64,000 nt of DNA from Isoptericola luteus (GCF_020297055.1 NZ_JAIXCQ010000002.1:248001-312000); one strand, 5' to 3'. Numbered from the stretch's first letter, positions 32,413-41,265 are shown. The notes: a model not told the origin generated them from the sequence alone. Translations and numbers: made by a program.

Positions 32413-32966
32413 TGTTCGAGAGGTTCACGAAGGAAGCCCGGGCGGCGGTCGTCGACGCCCAGCTGGTCGCCCGCGAGCTGAGGTCGGCCCGGATCGACAG
32501 CCGCCACCTGCTCATCGCCCTCGTCGGCTCCCCCGGTCCGGCGTCGTCCGCCCTGCGCGACGTCGGCCTCGACCCGGACGCGCTCGTCGTCGCCGCACGG
32601 CGCGACATCTCCCAGGGCGAACCGCTCGACGCCGAGGCCCTGGCCGCCGTCGGCGTGGACCTCGACGAGATCCGGCGCCGCACCGACGAGGTCTTCGGCG
32701 CGGGAGCGCTCGACCGGGCAGGCGCCCCTGAGCACCGGCGGGGCAAGCACATCCCGTTCACGGCCGACGCCAAGAAGACGCTCGAGCTCGCCCTGCGCGA
32801 GTCGGTCCGGCTCAAGGACCGCGGCATCCACGGCGGACACCTGCTGCTCGGCCTCGTGCGGGCCGACTGCCCGGGCGGGCGGGTCCTCGAGACCGCGCTG
32901 CTCGCCGCCGGCACGGACGTGCCCGGGCTGCGCACCGCCGTCGAGCAGGCGCACAGCGCCGCCTGA
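32412..32966 (+). CDS. Clp N-terminal-domain protein without ATPase domains
   Basis: A 184-residue protein made of two Clp-N repeats: MFERFTKEARAAVVDAQLVAREL with RIDSRHLLIALV (about 30-41), then PFTADAKKTLELALRES with GIHGGHLLLGLVRAD (about 137-151). ClpC/ClpB use this domain to recognise substrates or adaptors, but the AAA+ modules are absent, so it may act as an adaptor, decoy or partner of the HTH protein. Translation is coupled to that gene by TGATG. It converges with pcrA across a large inverted repeat. Confidence 0.85.
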   Translation: MFERFTKEARAAVVDAQLVARELRSARIDSRHLLIALVGSPGPASSALRDVGLDPDALVVAARRDISQGEPLDAEALAAVGVDLDEIRRRTDEVFGAGALDRAGAPEHRRGKHIPFTADAKKTLELALRESVRLKDRGIHGGHLLLGLVRADCPGGRVLETALLAAGTDVPGLRTAVEQAHSAA

Positions 32967-32983
32967 CGTCCGCCCCCCATCAC

Positions 32984-33045
32984 GTTGTGAGCGGACGATT
33001 GGCCCCGTGGACTCTGTCCAAGTGGGCCAATCGCCCGCTCACAAC
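32984..33045. terminator. 22-bp inverted repeat at the ClpN/pcrA junction
   Basis: Arms 32984-33005 and 33024-33045 match over 22 bp with one wobble position; the 18-nt loop itself contains GGAC/GTCC. It lies 17 bp past the ClpN stop and 87 bp before the pcrA stop, and is probably a two-way terminator. Nothing else is visible to 33132. Confidence 0.8.
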
Positions 33046-33132
33046 GGGGACCCCGCGCAGCGTCCTGGCGTCGAGCAGCACACGATCACCCTGCCAGCGC
33101 GAACGAACCGCCGCCCGGTGACCGCTCGCGCC

Positions 33133-35823
33133 TCAGAGCTTCGTGACCGGCGAGTAGCGCAGCAGCAGCCGCTTGGTGCCGTCGGCACCGAAGTCGATCT
33201 TCGCCACGGTGTTCGGGCCCGATCCCTCGAGCGACACGACCGTGCCCAGCCCGTACGCGTCATGGGTGACCTTGTCCCCCAGGCCCAGCGACGGGATCTG
33301 GCTGTCCGTGCGGGGCGTGGCGGAGCCGAACGTCGCGCCGGTCGACTCCTTGGGCCGGCCGATGCGCCCGCCCTCGGGCTTCGACGGGGCCGACCGGCGG
33401 GCGGGGTCGGCCGCACGGCGCTCCGACGACCAGGTGCTGCCGCCGCGCCCCGACCGGTCGCCCCACGCCGAGCCCCCGCGACGCAGCACCTGCGTGGAGG
33501 ACTCGCGCCGGCGCCAGTCCCACAGCTCCTCGGGGACCTCACCCAGGAACCGGCTGGGCGGGAACTCGTTCGCCATGCCCCACGCCGACCGGGTGGCCGA
33601 CCGGGAGATGTACAGGCGCTGCCGCGCCCGGGTGATGCCGACGTACGCCAGCCGCCGTTCCTCGGCCAGCTCGGAGTCGTCGTGCAGCGAGCGCATGTGC
33701 GGGAACGTGCCGTCCTCCATGCCCGTGAGGAACACGACCGGGAACTCCAGACCCTTGGCCGTGTGCAGGGTCATCAGCGTGACGACGCCCTGGTCCTGGA
33801 TCGGCTCCTCCTCTGCGGCGCCGTCGGCGACGTCCTCGTCGGGGATCTGGTCGGCGTCCGCGACGAGGGACACCCGCTCGAGGAAGTCGGCCAGGTCTCC
33901 CTCCGGGTCCAGCTCGCTGAACTCCGCCGCGACGGCGTGCAGCTCGGCGAGGTTCTCCACGCGCGAGGCGTCCTGGGGGTCGTCGCTCGCGCGCAGCTCC
34001 GCCAGGTAACCGGTGCGGTCCAGGACCGCGCCGAGGATCGTGGCCGGCGCGTCGCCGTCGTCCACCAGCGCGCGCAGGTCGCGCATCATGTCGCGGAACG
34101 CGAACAGCGGCTTGGTGGTGCGGGTGGTGAGCCCGGGGATCTCGTCAGCCCGTTCGAGGGCGGCGCCGAACGAGATGCGCTCGCGGTCCGCGAAGCCCGC
34201 GACCATCGACTCGGCCTTGTCGCCCAGCCCACGCTTGGGCACGTTGAGCACGCGGCGCAGGTTGACGTCGTCGTCGGGGTTGGCGAGCGCGCGCAGGTAC
34301 GCGACGGCGTCCTTGACCTCCCGGCGCTCGTAGAACCGCGTGCCGCCCACCACCTTGTACGGCAGCCCGACCCGGATCAGCACCTCCTCCAGCGCCCGCG
34401 ACTGGGCGTTGGTGCGGTAGAAGACCGCGACGTCGCCCGGCCGCACGCCCTCCGTGTCGCCGAGCCGGTCGATCTCCTCCGCGACGAACCGGGCCTCTGC
34501 GTGCTCGTCGTCGGCCACGTAGCCGACGATCTTGGCGCCCTCCCCGGCGTCCGTCCACAGCCGCTTGGGCTTGCGGTCGACGTTGCGCGAGATGACGGCG
34601 TTCGCGGCGGTGAGGATGTTCTGCGTCGAGCGGTAGTTCTGCTCGAGCAGGATGGTCGTGGCGTCCGGGTAGTCCTCCTCGAACTCCACGATGTTGCGGA
34701 TCGTGGCGCCACGGAAGGCGTAGATGGACTGGTCCGCGTCGCCCACGACGGTCAACTCGGCCGGGTCGAGACCGTCCACGCCGCCCGCACCGCCTGCGCC
34801 GGACGCCGCGTCGGCCGTGGCGCCCGCCAGCTCGCGCACCAGCATGTACTGCGCGTGGTTCGTGTCCTGGTACTCGTCGACGAGGATGTGCCGGAACCGG
34901 CGCCGGTAGTGCTCGGCGACGTTCGGGAACGCCTGCAGCAGGTTCACCGTCGTCATGATGATGTCGTCGAAGTCGAGGGCGTTCGCCTGCGCCAGCCGTG
35001 CCTGGTAGCGCCGGTAGACGTCGGCCAGGACGGCGTCGAACTCCGGCACCTGCGAGGGCAGGGTGCCTGCCTCGGCACGGGCCGCCCGCTCCCGCCAGCC
35101 CTCCGGCGTCGCGTCCGCGCCCGAGCTGCGCGCGTACGACTCGGGGTCGATCAGCTCGTTCTTGAGGTCGCTGATCTTGTGCGCGAGCCCGCGCGCCGGG
35201 TACTTCTTCGGGTCCAGGTCGAGCTCGCGCACCACGAGGGACACCAGCCGCTGGGAGTCGGCGGCGTCATAGATGGAGAAGCTGCTGCGCAGGCCGAGCG
35301 TCTTGGCCTCCTTGCGCAGGATCCGCACGCAGGCGGAGTGGAACGTCGAGACCCACATGCGGCCCCCGGCGGGCCCGACCAGGCCCGTGACGCGCTCACG
35401 CATCTCGGCCGCGGCCTTGTTGGTGAACGTGATCGCGAGGATCTCCCCGGTCCGCGCCCGGCCCGTCGCCAGCAGGTGCGCGATGCGGTGCGTGAGCACC
35501 CGCGTCTTGCCCGAGCCGGCCCCCGCGACGATGAGCAGCGGCGAGCCGTGGTGCACGACGGCGGCCCGCTGCTGCGGGTTGAGGCCGTCGAGCAGCGCGT
35601 CCGGGTCGAGGTGGGAGAACGCACCGCCCGCGCGCGACGCCGGGGCGTGCGGCGCGCCCTCGTGCGCCTCGGCCGCGACGTCGCGCACCCAGTCGGGGGC
35701 GCCGGCCGCGGGGTCGGCGGCGTCGTCGTCCCAGCGCGGGGCGGTGGAAGGCAGGCGCGCGGTGTCGTCCTTGGCGGTGGTCGTGAACCCGGGGAGCGAG
35801 AGGCTGTCGAACAGGGATGTCAT
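33133..35823 (-). CDS. pcrA: ATP-dependent 3'-5' DNA helicase PcrA/UvrD1
   Basis: An 896-residue SF1A helicase for repair and replication restart. The Q motif LNPQQRAAV (81-89), Walker A AGAGSGKT (100-107), ITFTNKAAAEMRER, VDEYQDTNHAQY (motif II), GDADQSIYAFRGA (III), LEQNYRSTQNIL, and VVFLTGMEDGTFPH near the end are all present. The last 55 residues (LGDKVTHDAYGLGTVVSLEG) form the Tudor-like domain that binds RNA polymerase in relatives. The first 70 residues are a low-complexity extension. The ATG at 35823 lies 9 nt after TAGGCT. Synteny with sucCD matches Streptomyces and Mycobacterium. Confidence 0.97.
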   Translation of the reverse strand: MTSLFDSLSLPGFTTTAKDDTARLPSTAPRWDDDAADPAAGAPDWVRDVAAEAHEGAPHAPASRAGGAFSHLDPDALLDGLNPQQRAAVVHHGSPLLIVAGAGSGKTRVLTHRIAHLLATGRARTGEILAITFTNKAAAEMRERVTGLVGPAGGRMWVSTFHSACVRILRKEAKTLGLRSSFSIYDAADSQRLVSLVVRELDLDPKKYPARGLAHKISDLKNELIDPESYARSSGADATPEGWRERAARAEAGTLPSQVPEFDAVLADVYRRYQARLAQANALDFDDIIMTTVNLLQAFPNVAEHYRRRFRHILVDEYQDTNHAQYMLVRELAGATADAASGAGGAGGVDGLDPAELTVVGDADQSIYAFRGATIRNIVEFEEDYPDATTILLEQNYRSTQNILTAANAVISRNVDRKPKRLWTDAGEGAKIVGYVADDEHAEARFVAEEIDRLGDTEGVRPGDVAVFYRTNAQSRALEEVLIRVGLPYKVVGGTRFYERREVKDAVAYLRALANPDDDVNLRRVLNVPKRGLGDKAESMVAGFADRERISFGAALERADEIPGLTTRTTKPLFAFRDMMRDLRALVDDGDAPATILGAVLDRTGYLAELRASDDPQDASRVENLAELHAVAAEFSELDPEGDLADFLERVSLVADADQIPDEDVADGAAEEEPIQDQGVVTLMTLHTAKGLEFPVVFLTGMEDGTFPHMRSLHDDSELAEERRLAYVGITRARQRLYISRSATRSAWGMANEFPPSRFLGEVPEELWDWRRRESSTQVLRRGGSAWGDRSGRGGSTWSSERRAADPARRSAPSKPEGGRIGRPKESTGATFGSATPRTDSQIPSLGLGDKVTHDAYGLGTVVSLEGSGPNTVAKIDFGADGTKRLLLRYSPVTKL

Positions 35824-36025
35824 CGTGGACCAAGCCTAGGCTCCGCAGCCGACATCCCGGTGCCGCCGTAGCGCTCGATCCGCCTACTCGCGGCGGACAG
35901 CTCTCTCCGTGGTGCACTCAGACGCGGGCCTGGCTACTCTCTTCCGGGCGGGAGACCGACATCTTCTTCATCAAGGGCAGCTCGAGCCCGAGCGTCGTCC
36001 CCGCCACCCCAAGACGGACCTCGTG

Positions 36026-36282
36026 ATGACCCTGCCCACACCGCAGAACCTCGAAGACGCTCCGCTGTGGGAGAACTACGTCGTCGCCCAGCTGACGCAG
36101 GCTGCGCTCGGGCTCGTCCCCGAGAGCACGCTGGCGTTCGGCGTCGAGGTCAACGAGTTCGACCTCGTCGTCGTGTGCCAGGTGCCGGAGGCAGCCCCCA
36201 CCCTGACGACGACGTCGATGAGATCGCGCAGGAGCTGGTGTTCCTGCTGGGCGAAGCCGCACGAGACCCGGAATCCAGCTGA
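36026..36282 (+). pseudogene. Frameshifted small conserved protein of unknown function
   Basis: Frame one reads MTLPTPQNLEDAPLWENY and then ALGLVPESTLAFGVEVNEFD and VVVCQVPEA up to about 36195. The sense continues one base out of frame as HPDDDVDEIAQELVFLLGEA, ending at TGA 36280-36282. A single C lost from the run at 36195-36199 would explain it and restore a protein of about 85 residues, resembling a small actinobacterial family I recall but cannot name. It may be a true mutation, a sequencing error in a C run, or rarely a programmed shift. The 200 bp upstream (35824-36025) show no other gene. Confidence 0.7.
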
Positions 36283-36371
36283 CCACGACCCGGAACCGAC
36301 GCCACGCCGTCCCGTGGCCGGGCGTCGTCCCGCTCCAGTGGACGTGACGACGGAGGAAATGCCCACACAGC

Positions 36372-37136
36372 CTAGGCCGGATTCTCCCAGACCGACACGT
36401 GCGACCGGCTCTCGGCGGTGAACGGCGACCGGTCCCAGTCCGCCCAGCGGTGCACCAGCCGCAGGCCCGCGATCCGGGCCATGAGGTCCAGCTCGGACGG
36501 CCAGACGTAGCGGAAGGGGATCGAGCGGAACCGGCCGTGCCCGCCCTCGACGGTCACGTGGTTCGACGTGAACTCCTGCGTCACCGTGTCGTAGCGGTCG
36601 AAGCCGACGTAGCCGCCGCCCTCCCACGGCTCGATGCCGAAGGGCACGGTGTCCTGACCGGGCGGCAGTCGGCGCAGGTTCGGCACACCCACCTCGACCA
36701 CGAACCGCCCACCCGGGCGCAGGTGCGCCGCGGCGTTCACGAAGCAGGCCACCTGGGCGTCCTGGGTCGTGACGTTGCCGATCGTGTTGAAGACGAGGTA
36801 GGCGAGCAAGAACTCACCCGGTACGCGGGTGCTCGTCATGTCGCCGATCGTGACCTCGACACGGTCGCCGCCCGGCTTGGCCGCGATCCGCGCTGCCATG
36901 GCCCGGCTCAGCTCGATGCCGTGCACCCGCACGCCCCGGGCGGCCAGGGGCGCGGCGATCCGCCCGGTGCCGACGGCGAGCTCGAGCGCCGCACCGTCGC
37001 CGGCGAGCTCGGCGAGCACGTCGACCGTCCGGGTGATCGCGGCCGGGTCGTTGGAGGGTCCGCCGACGTCGTACCTGGCCGCGACGCTCTCCGGGAACCA
37101 GCCGTCGGCCGGGTCGTCGTGCTCTTCGCTCGTCAT
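36372..37136 (-). CDS. Class I SAM-dependent methyltransferase
   Basis: A 254-residue protein. The SAM loop ALELAVGTGRIAAPLAARG (about residues 49-67), acidic HGIELSRAMAARI, IGDMTSTR and HLRPGGRFVVEVGVP give a complete Rossmann-type methyltransferase. The substrate is unknown; the C-terminal FRYVWPSELDLMARIAGLRLV is typical of small-molecule enzymes. The ATG at 37136 lies 7 nt after -10 TACCGT (37144-37149), a leaderless start. An in-frame start 36 bp upstream would run through that hexamer. Confidence 0.88.
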   Translation of the reverse strand: MTSEEHDDPADGWFPESVAARYDVGGPSNDPAAITRTVDVLAELAGDGAALELAVGTGRIAAPLAARGVRVHGIELSRAMAARIAAKPGGDRVEVTIGDMTSTRVPGEFLLAYLVFNTIGNVTTQDAQVACFVNAAAHLRPGGRFVVEVGVPNLRRLPPGQDTVPFGIEPWEGGGYVGFDRYDTVTQEFTSNHVTVEGGHGRFRSIPFRYVWPSELDLMARIAGLRLVHRWADWDRSPFTAESRSHVSVWENPA

Positions 37137-37188
37137 GTCCTCGACGGTAGTGAGCCGGGTGACGGAGGTCACCCGATTTCCCGTGCGG

Positions 37189-37683
37189 CTACCGGCGGTG
37201 CAGCCGCATCGGCGTGTGCGGGATGTCGTCCTCGAGGTACTCCGGGCCGTCGGGCACGAACCCGAACGTCCCGTACCAGCGGGTCAACGGCGACTGCGCT
37301 CCGAGCACCACGTCGGCCCGTGGCGCCGCCGTCGTCGCGGCGTCCAGCGCCGCCTGCATCAGCGCGGCCGAGGCGCCCGTCCCCCGCGCGTCCGGGTGGC
37401 AGGCGACGCGCCCGATCCGCTGGACGTCCCCGTCGTCGAGCACCCGGGCGACGCCGACGACGCGCCGCCCGCCGTCCCCGTCGTCGAGCAGCACGACGTG
37501 GCGGGTGCCCGGCTCGAGGTCGCGGCCGTCCAGGTCCCGGTAGGCGCAGTCCTGCTCGACGACGAACACGTCCTGCCGCAGCGCCCATGCCTGGTACGCG
37601 GTCCGCGCGTCCAGCTCGTCCAGCGTCGCGACGCGCACCACCCACCGGTCGTCGCGCTGCTGCCGCGGGTCGTGCTGGTTCAT
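37189..37683 (-). CDS. ElaA-like GNAT acetyltransferase
   Basis: A 164-residue acyl-CoA N-acyltransferase. LRQDVFVVEQDCAYRDLDG (about 35-53) is the hallmark of the ElaA subgroup. IGRVACHPDARGTGASAALM is the acetyl-CoA pyrophosphate loop, and YGTFGFVPDGPEYLEDDIPH completes the fold. The physiological substrate of ElaA proteins is unsettled. The ATG has GGAGGAGA 2 nt upstream, unusually close, with GAGG a little further, so this gene, unlike its neighbours, is translated with a leader. It is divergent from the lipoprotein gene. Confidence 0.88.
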   Translation of the reverse strand: MNQHDPRQQRDDRWVVRVATLDELDARTAYQAWALRQDVFVVEQDCAYRDLDGRDLEPGTRHVVLLDDGDGGRRVVGVARVLDDGDVQRIGRVACHPDARGTGASAALMQAALDAATTAAPRADVVLGAQSPLTRWYGTFGFVPDGPEYLEDDIPHTPMRLHRR

Positions 37684-37744
37684 GGTCTCCTCCGAGGTGC
37701 CGTACCTGCCGCAGACACCCTAGGCCCGGCGCTAGTCTTCGGCC

Positions 37745-38209
37745 GTGACGATCCCCGCGCGCATCGGCGCGCTCCTGCTGTGCGGCGTGGCCGCGCTCAC
37801 CCTGTCCGCCTGCACGACGGACGCCCCCGCCCGTGAGGCGGGCGAGGGCACCGACCTCGTCGGGGCGGTGTCCATCTCCTGCTCCACGCCCGACGGGCTG
37901 ACCGTCGCCGTCTACTCGGTCACCCGGCCCGCGGAGGGCACACCCGACTTCGGCCCGGTGTGGGAGCTCTCGGCCCACTACCCGACGTGCGAGGCCACGA
38001 CCGAGGCGCCCGCCACGAGCGAGGCGGAGGTCGCCGCCGTAGGCGACGGGGCCGAGAGCGGTCACGTGTACTCGAGGTGCGCGTCCAACGAACCCACGGC
38101 ACCGGACGTCGTCGGGCCGGTCGTGCTCGCCCCCGGCCAGGAGCTCACCGCGGCCGCGCTGCTGGCACTGTGCCCCGACCACCCGCAGGCGTCGTCGTGG
38201 CAGGGATGA
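37745..38209 (+). CDS. Small predicted lipoprotein
   Basis: A 154-residue protein with a signal peptide MTIPARIGALLLCGVAAL and lipobox LSAC (Cys near 22). The mature part is acidic, with paired cysteines (SISCSTPDG, YPTCEATT, YSRCASN, LCPDH). I do not recognise the family; it is probably surface-exposed. The GTG at 37745 lies 6 nt after -10 TAGTCT (37733-37738), a leaderless start. It converges on the DUF456 gene 42 bp away, with no large repeat between. Confidence 0.75.
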   Translation: MTIPARIGALLLCGVAALTLSACTTDAPAREAGEGTDLVGAVSISCSTPDGLTVAVYSVTRPAEGTPDFGPVWELSAHYPTCEATTEAPATSEAEVAAVGDGAESGHVYSRCASNEPTAPDVVGPVVLAPGQELTAAALLALCPDHPQASSWQG

Positions 38210-38251
38210 TGCCCCGCCACGTGCCGTGCCCCCGAACGGACCTCGGCGACG

Positions 38252-38734
38252 TCAGGTGAGGATCAGCCCCGCGACCCAGGCGAGGGTCGCGACGAGGCCG
38301 CCGGCGAGCTGGACGCCGATGGTGATGGCGGTCGCCTGGAGGGCGGCGACGGTCGCCCGCCATGCCGCACGCCCGTCGCGCCGGCGCGACAGCTCGACGA
38401 GGTAGACCGCGCCCGCGAAGAAGAGGAACAGGCCGACGACCGGCACGACGAAGAACCCGACCAGGCCCGCCACCCCGGCGAGCGCCAGCGTCGACCAGGG
38501 GACGTCGGCCCGCCGCATGTGCTTGCCCGCGAGGAGCCACTGGCCGAGCTCGGCCAGCACGATCGCGACCGCGGCGACGGCGAAGCACGTCCACGCCGTC
38601 GGGCCGCCCGTGACCCAGGCCCACACGAGCACCGAGCCCAGCACGAGGACGTTGCCCGGCAGCACCTGGACGACGATCCCCACCAGCCCGACGGCGATGC
38701 CCAGGCCGACGAGGACCTCGCCGAGGAGGCTCAT
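38252..38734 (-). CDS. DUF456 family membrane protein
   Basis: A 160-residue protein with five or six hydrophobic segments. VGLVGIVVQVLPGNVLVLGSVLVWA at the start and AGLVGFFVVPVVGLFLFFAGAVYLVEL in the middle fit the DUF456 family, small glycine-rich membrane proteins of unknown function. The next minus-strand gene lies 40 bp upstream, so they may form one unit. Confidence 0.78.
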   Translation of the reverse strand: MSLLGEVLVGLGIAVGLVGIVVQVLPGNVLVLGSVLVWAWVTGGPTAWTCFAVAAVAIVLAELGQWLLAGKHMRRADVPWSTLALAGVAGLVGFFVVPVVGLFLFFAGAVYLVELSRRRDGRAAWRATVAALQATAITIGVQLAGGLVATLAWVAGLILT

Positions 38735-38774
38735 CCGCGCGCCCGCCGCACGGCACGCGAGGGCGAGCCGGTCG

Positions 38775-39146
38775 TCACCAGAAGACGGCGATCAGGATGT
38801 TGACCAGCGTCAGGGCGCCGATCGAGTGCTTGAGCCCGGGCGCGACGGCACCTGTCCCGTTGTCACCCTTGGAGCCCTGGCGCTTGGCCACGAACGCGAG
38901 CACGGTGATGATCAGCGCGATCGTCAGCTTGACGCCGATCTTGGCCATGCTCGGGCCGCCGTCGCCCCACAGGTCGCTCATCTCCGCGACGCCCACCATG
39001 AGCACGCCGGCCACCAGGGCCGTCGCCGCGCCGTGGAACACCCCGCGGTACAGCCCAGGGCTGGTGATCGACGCGATGTACCCGCCCAGGACGATCGCCC
39101 AGCCGAGGAAGTGCAGCACGAGCAGGGCGTTGTAGAGGATCTCCAT
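38775..39146 (-). CDS. Small four-helix membrane protein
   Basis: A 123-residue protein with four hydrophobic segments (about 5-28, 37-55, 68-86 and 101-121). No catalytic motif is visible; LLVLHFLGWAIVLGGYIAS recalls actinobacterial integral membrane proteins of unknown role. The ATG at 39146 is preferred over the GTG at 39152 because -10 TAGGCT (39153-39158) lies exactly 6 nt before it. It is divergent from the cysteine-assimilation operon. Confidence 0.78.
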   Translation of the reverse strand: MEILYNALLVLHFLGWAIVLGGYIASITSPGLYRGVFHGAATALVAGVLMVGVAEMSDLWGDGGPSMAKIGVKLTIALIITVLAFVAKRQGSKGDNGTGAVAPGLKHSIGALTLVNILIAVFW

Positions 39147-39173
39147 GCGCACAGCCTAGCCGCGCACCGGGAA

Positions 39174-39197
39174 GGTTACCGACAGGCGTCGGCAACC
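39174..39197. promoter_or_regulatory. Imperfect palindrome upstream of the sulfite reductase operon
   Basis: GGTTACCGA-N6-TCGGCAACC (9-bp arms, one mismatch) sits in the divergent region, 100 bp before the leader peptide promoter. It may be an operator for a sulfur regulator; no regulator gene is adjacent. Confidence 0.35.
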
Positions 39198-39295
39198 TGG
39201 GCCGGGCCGGGGCGCCCGCGCCGCCTCGCCGACGCGCGTCCATATGCTGGTCCCACGATGTGGACCTGCCCTCGCGCACCTGCGAGGACGTCGGC

Positions 39296-39398
39296 TACGG
39301 TCAACGCCATGACCACGGCCGCGCACCAGGACCTCGTGACACGTCACGAGACGTCGGCGTGCGCCCACACGTGCAGCTGTCTGTGCCGCTGTCGCTGA
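39296..39398 (+). CDS. Leaderless cysteine-rich leader peptide (cysteine attenuator)
   Basis: A 29-codon frame from ATG 39309 to TGA 39398 encodes MTTAAHQDLVTRHE and then a tail SACAHTCSCLCRCR with five cysteines in twelve residues. A -10 TACGGT (39296-39301) lies 7 nt before the ATG, so translation starts at the mRNA 5' end. Leaderless poly-Cys small ORFs in mycobacteria stall ribosomes when charged Cys-tRNA is scarce and so switch on cysteine-synthesis genes. Position just ahead of sulfite and APS reductase fits that role. The span listed includes the -10. Confidence 0.85.
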
Positions 39399-39457
39399 TC
39401 GCGCCCCACCTCAGCCCGTCCGCCTGACCGCGGAGCTGAGCACCGGCGCGCGCCGTC

Positions 39458-39524
39458 GGTCCTCGGCCCCTTCCTGCTGAGCTGCTCGTCGTCGCGCGTC
39501 CCCGCCCCCGAGGACCACGAGGAA
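39458..39524 (+). promoter_or_regulatory. Candidate attenuator hairpin before the sulfite reductase start
   Basis: GGTCCTCGG (39458-39466) is exactly complementary to CCGAGGACC (39508-39516), next to the ribosome site GAGGAA (39519-39524). The CCTTCCT run at 39469-39475 could also mask it. Stalled ribosomes on the upstream Cys codons could change this fold. The alternative partner was not resolved by eye. Confidence 0.5.
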
Positions 39525-39531
39525 CTCCCAG

Positions 39532-41265
39532 ATGACCACGCAGACCACCGCACCTGCCGCCACCGACACGGGCGCCGCCCCGTCCCGAGTGCGCCCCTCC
39601 CGTGCCGGCAAGCCGAACGGGCAGTGGAAGGTGGACGGCACCACCCCGCTGAACCGCAACGAGGAGGTCAAGCAGGAGGGGCCGCCGCTGGCCGTCCGTG
39701 AGCGCATCGAGACGATCTACGCCCACCAGGGCTTCGACTCCATCGCCGACGACGACCTCCACGGCCGCTTCCGCTGGTGGGGCCTGTACACCCAGCGCAA
39801 GCAGGGCATCGACGGCGGCCGCACGGCGACGCTCGAGCCGCACGAGCTCGAGGACCGATACTTCATGCTCCGGGTGCGCTCCGACGGGCAGGCGCTGACG
39901 CCCGCGGCCCTGCGCGTGCTCGGCGGCATCTCCACCGACTTCGCCCGCGGGTCGGCCGACATCACCGACCGGCAGAACATCCAGTACCACTGGGTCGAGA
40001 TCGAGGACGTGCCCGAGATCTGGCGCCGCCTGGAGAGCGTCGGCCTGGAGACGACCACCGCCTGCGGCGACTCCCCGCGCGGGTTCCTGGGCAGCCCGGT
40101 GGCCGGCATCGCCGCCGACGAGATCATCGACCCCACCCCCGTCCTCCTGCGGATCAAGCAGCGCTTCCTCGGTGACCCGGACCTCGCCGACCTCCCCCGC
40201 AAGTTCAAGACCGCCGTCACCGGCCACCCCAGCCTCGACGTCGTCCACGAGATCAACGACATCTCGCTCGTCGGCGTCGTCCACCCGGAGCTCGGCCCCG
40301 GCTACGACCTGTGGGTGGGCGGTGCGCTCTCGACGACCCCGCGCCTCGGCGAGCGTCTCGGGGCGTTCGTCACCGCGGAGCAGGCGCCCGACGTCTGGCA
40401 CGGCGTCATCCGCATCTTCCGCGACTACGGCTACCGCCGGCTGCGCAACAAGGCGCGCCTGAAGTTCCTCCTGGCCGACTGGGGCACCGAGAAGTTCCGC
40501 GACGTCCTCGAGACGGAGTACCTCGGGTACCGCCTGCCCGACGGCCCGCCGCCCGCGCCGGCGACCCGGCCCGGCGACCACGTCGGCGTCCACGAGCAGA
40601 AGGACGGCCGGTTCTACGTCGGTGCCGCGCCCGTCGTCGGCCGGGTCGGCGGGGGCACCCTCACCGGGCTGGCCGACCTCATCGAGCGCGTCGGCGCGGA
40701 CTCCGCCCGGCTCACCGCCCACCAGAAGATCGTGGTCCTCGGCGTACCGGCGGACCGCGTGGACGAGCTCGTCGCCGGCCTGGAGCCGCTCGGCCTCACG
40801 GCCCGCCCCAGCCTGTTCCGTCGCTCGACGATCGCCTGCACCGGCGTCGAGTTCTGCAAGCTCGCCATCGTGGACACCAAGGACACCGCCGCCGGGGTCA
40901 TCGCCGAGCTGGAGCAGCGGCTCGGCGGCCTGACCGACCGCCTGGAGCGGCCGATCGAGCTCAACGTCAACGGCTGCCCCAACTCCTGCGCGCGCATCCA
41001 GACCGCCGACATCGGCCTCAAGGGACAGATCATCACCGTCGACGGCGAGCAGATGCCCGGTTTCCAGGTGCACCTGGGCGGCGGGCTCGTCGGCGAGGGC
41101 CGTGACGCCGGTGGCCTCGGGCGCACGGTGCGCGGCCTGAAGGTCCCCGCCGACGAGGTCGCGGACTACGTCGAGCGGCTGGTCCGGCGGTACGAGGCGG
41201 ACCGCGACGGCGACGAGACGTTCGCCCAGTGGGCGCACCGGTCCGACGAGGACGTGCTGCGGTGA
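39532..41265 (+). CDS. sir: Ferredoxin-dependent assimilatory sulfite reductase
   Basis: A 577-residue siroheme/4Fe-4S enzyme reducing sulfite to sulfide with six electrons (NirA/SirA type). Cluster cysteines are C436 and C442 in CTGVEFC and C482 and C486 in NGCPNSCARI. RFRWWGLYTQRKQG near 83 and TTTACGDSPRG near 177 match the sulfite rather than nitrite branch as known from M. tuberculosis NirA. The first 40 residues are a Thr/Ala-rich extension. GAGGAA lies 7 nt before the ATG. It heads the operon with cysH, siroheme synthase and ferrochelatase, all overlapping or close. Neither ATP sulfurylase nor a sulfate permease is in the window. Confidence 0.95.
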   Translation: MTTQTTAPAATDTGAAPSRVRPSRAGKPNGQWKVDGTTPLNRNEEVKQEGPPLAVRERIETIYAHQGFDSIADDDLHGRFRWWGLYTQRKQGIDGGRTATLEPHELEDRYFMLRVRSDGQALTPAALRVLGGISTDFARGSADITDRQNIQYHWVEIEDVPEIWRRLESVGLETTTACGDSPRGFLGSPVAGIAADEIIDPTPVLLRIKQRFLGDPDLADLPRKFKTAVTGHPSLDVVHEINDISLVGVVHPELGPGYDLWVGGALSTTPRLGERLGAFVTAEQAPDVWHGVIRIFRDYGYRRLRNKARLKFLLADWGTEKFRDVLETEYLGYRLPDGPPPAPATRPGDHVGVHEQKDGRFYVGAAPVVGRVGGGTLTGLADLIERVGADSARLTAHQKIVVLGVPADRVDELVAGLEPLGLTARPSLFRRSTIACTGVEFCKLAIVDTKDTAAGVIAELEQRLGGLTDRLERPIELNVNGCPNSCARIQTADIGLKGQIITVDGEQMPGFQVHLGGGLVGEGRDAGGLGRTVRGLKVPADEVADYVERLVRRYEADRDGDETFAQWAHRSDEDVLR

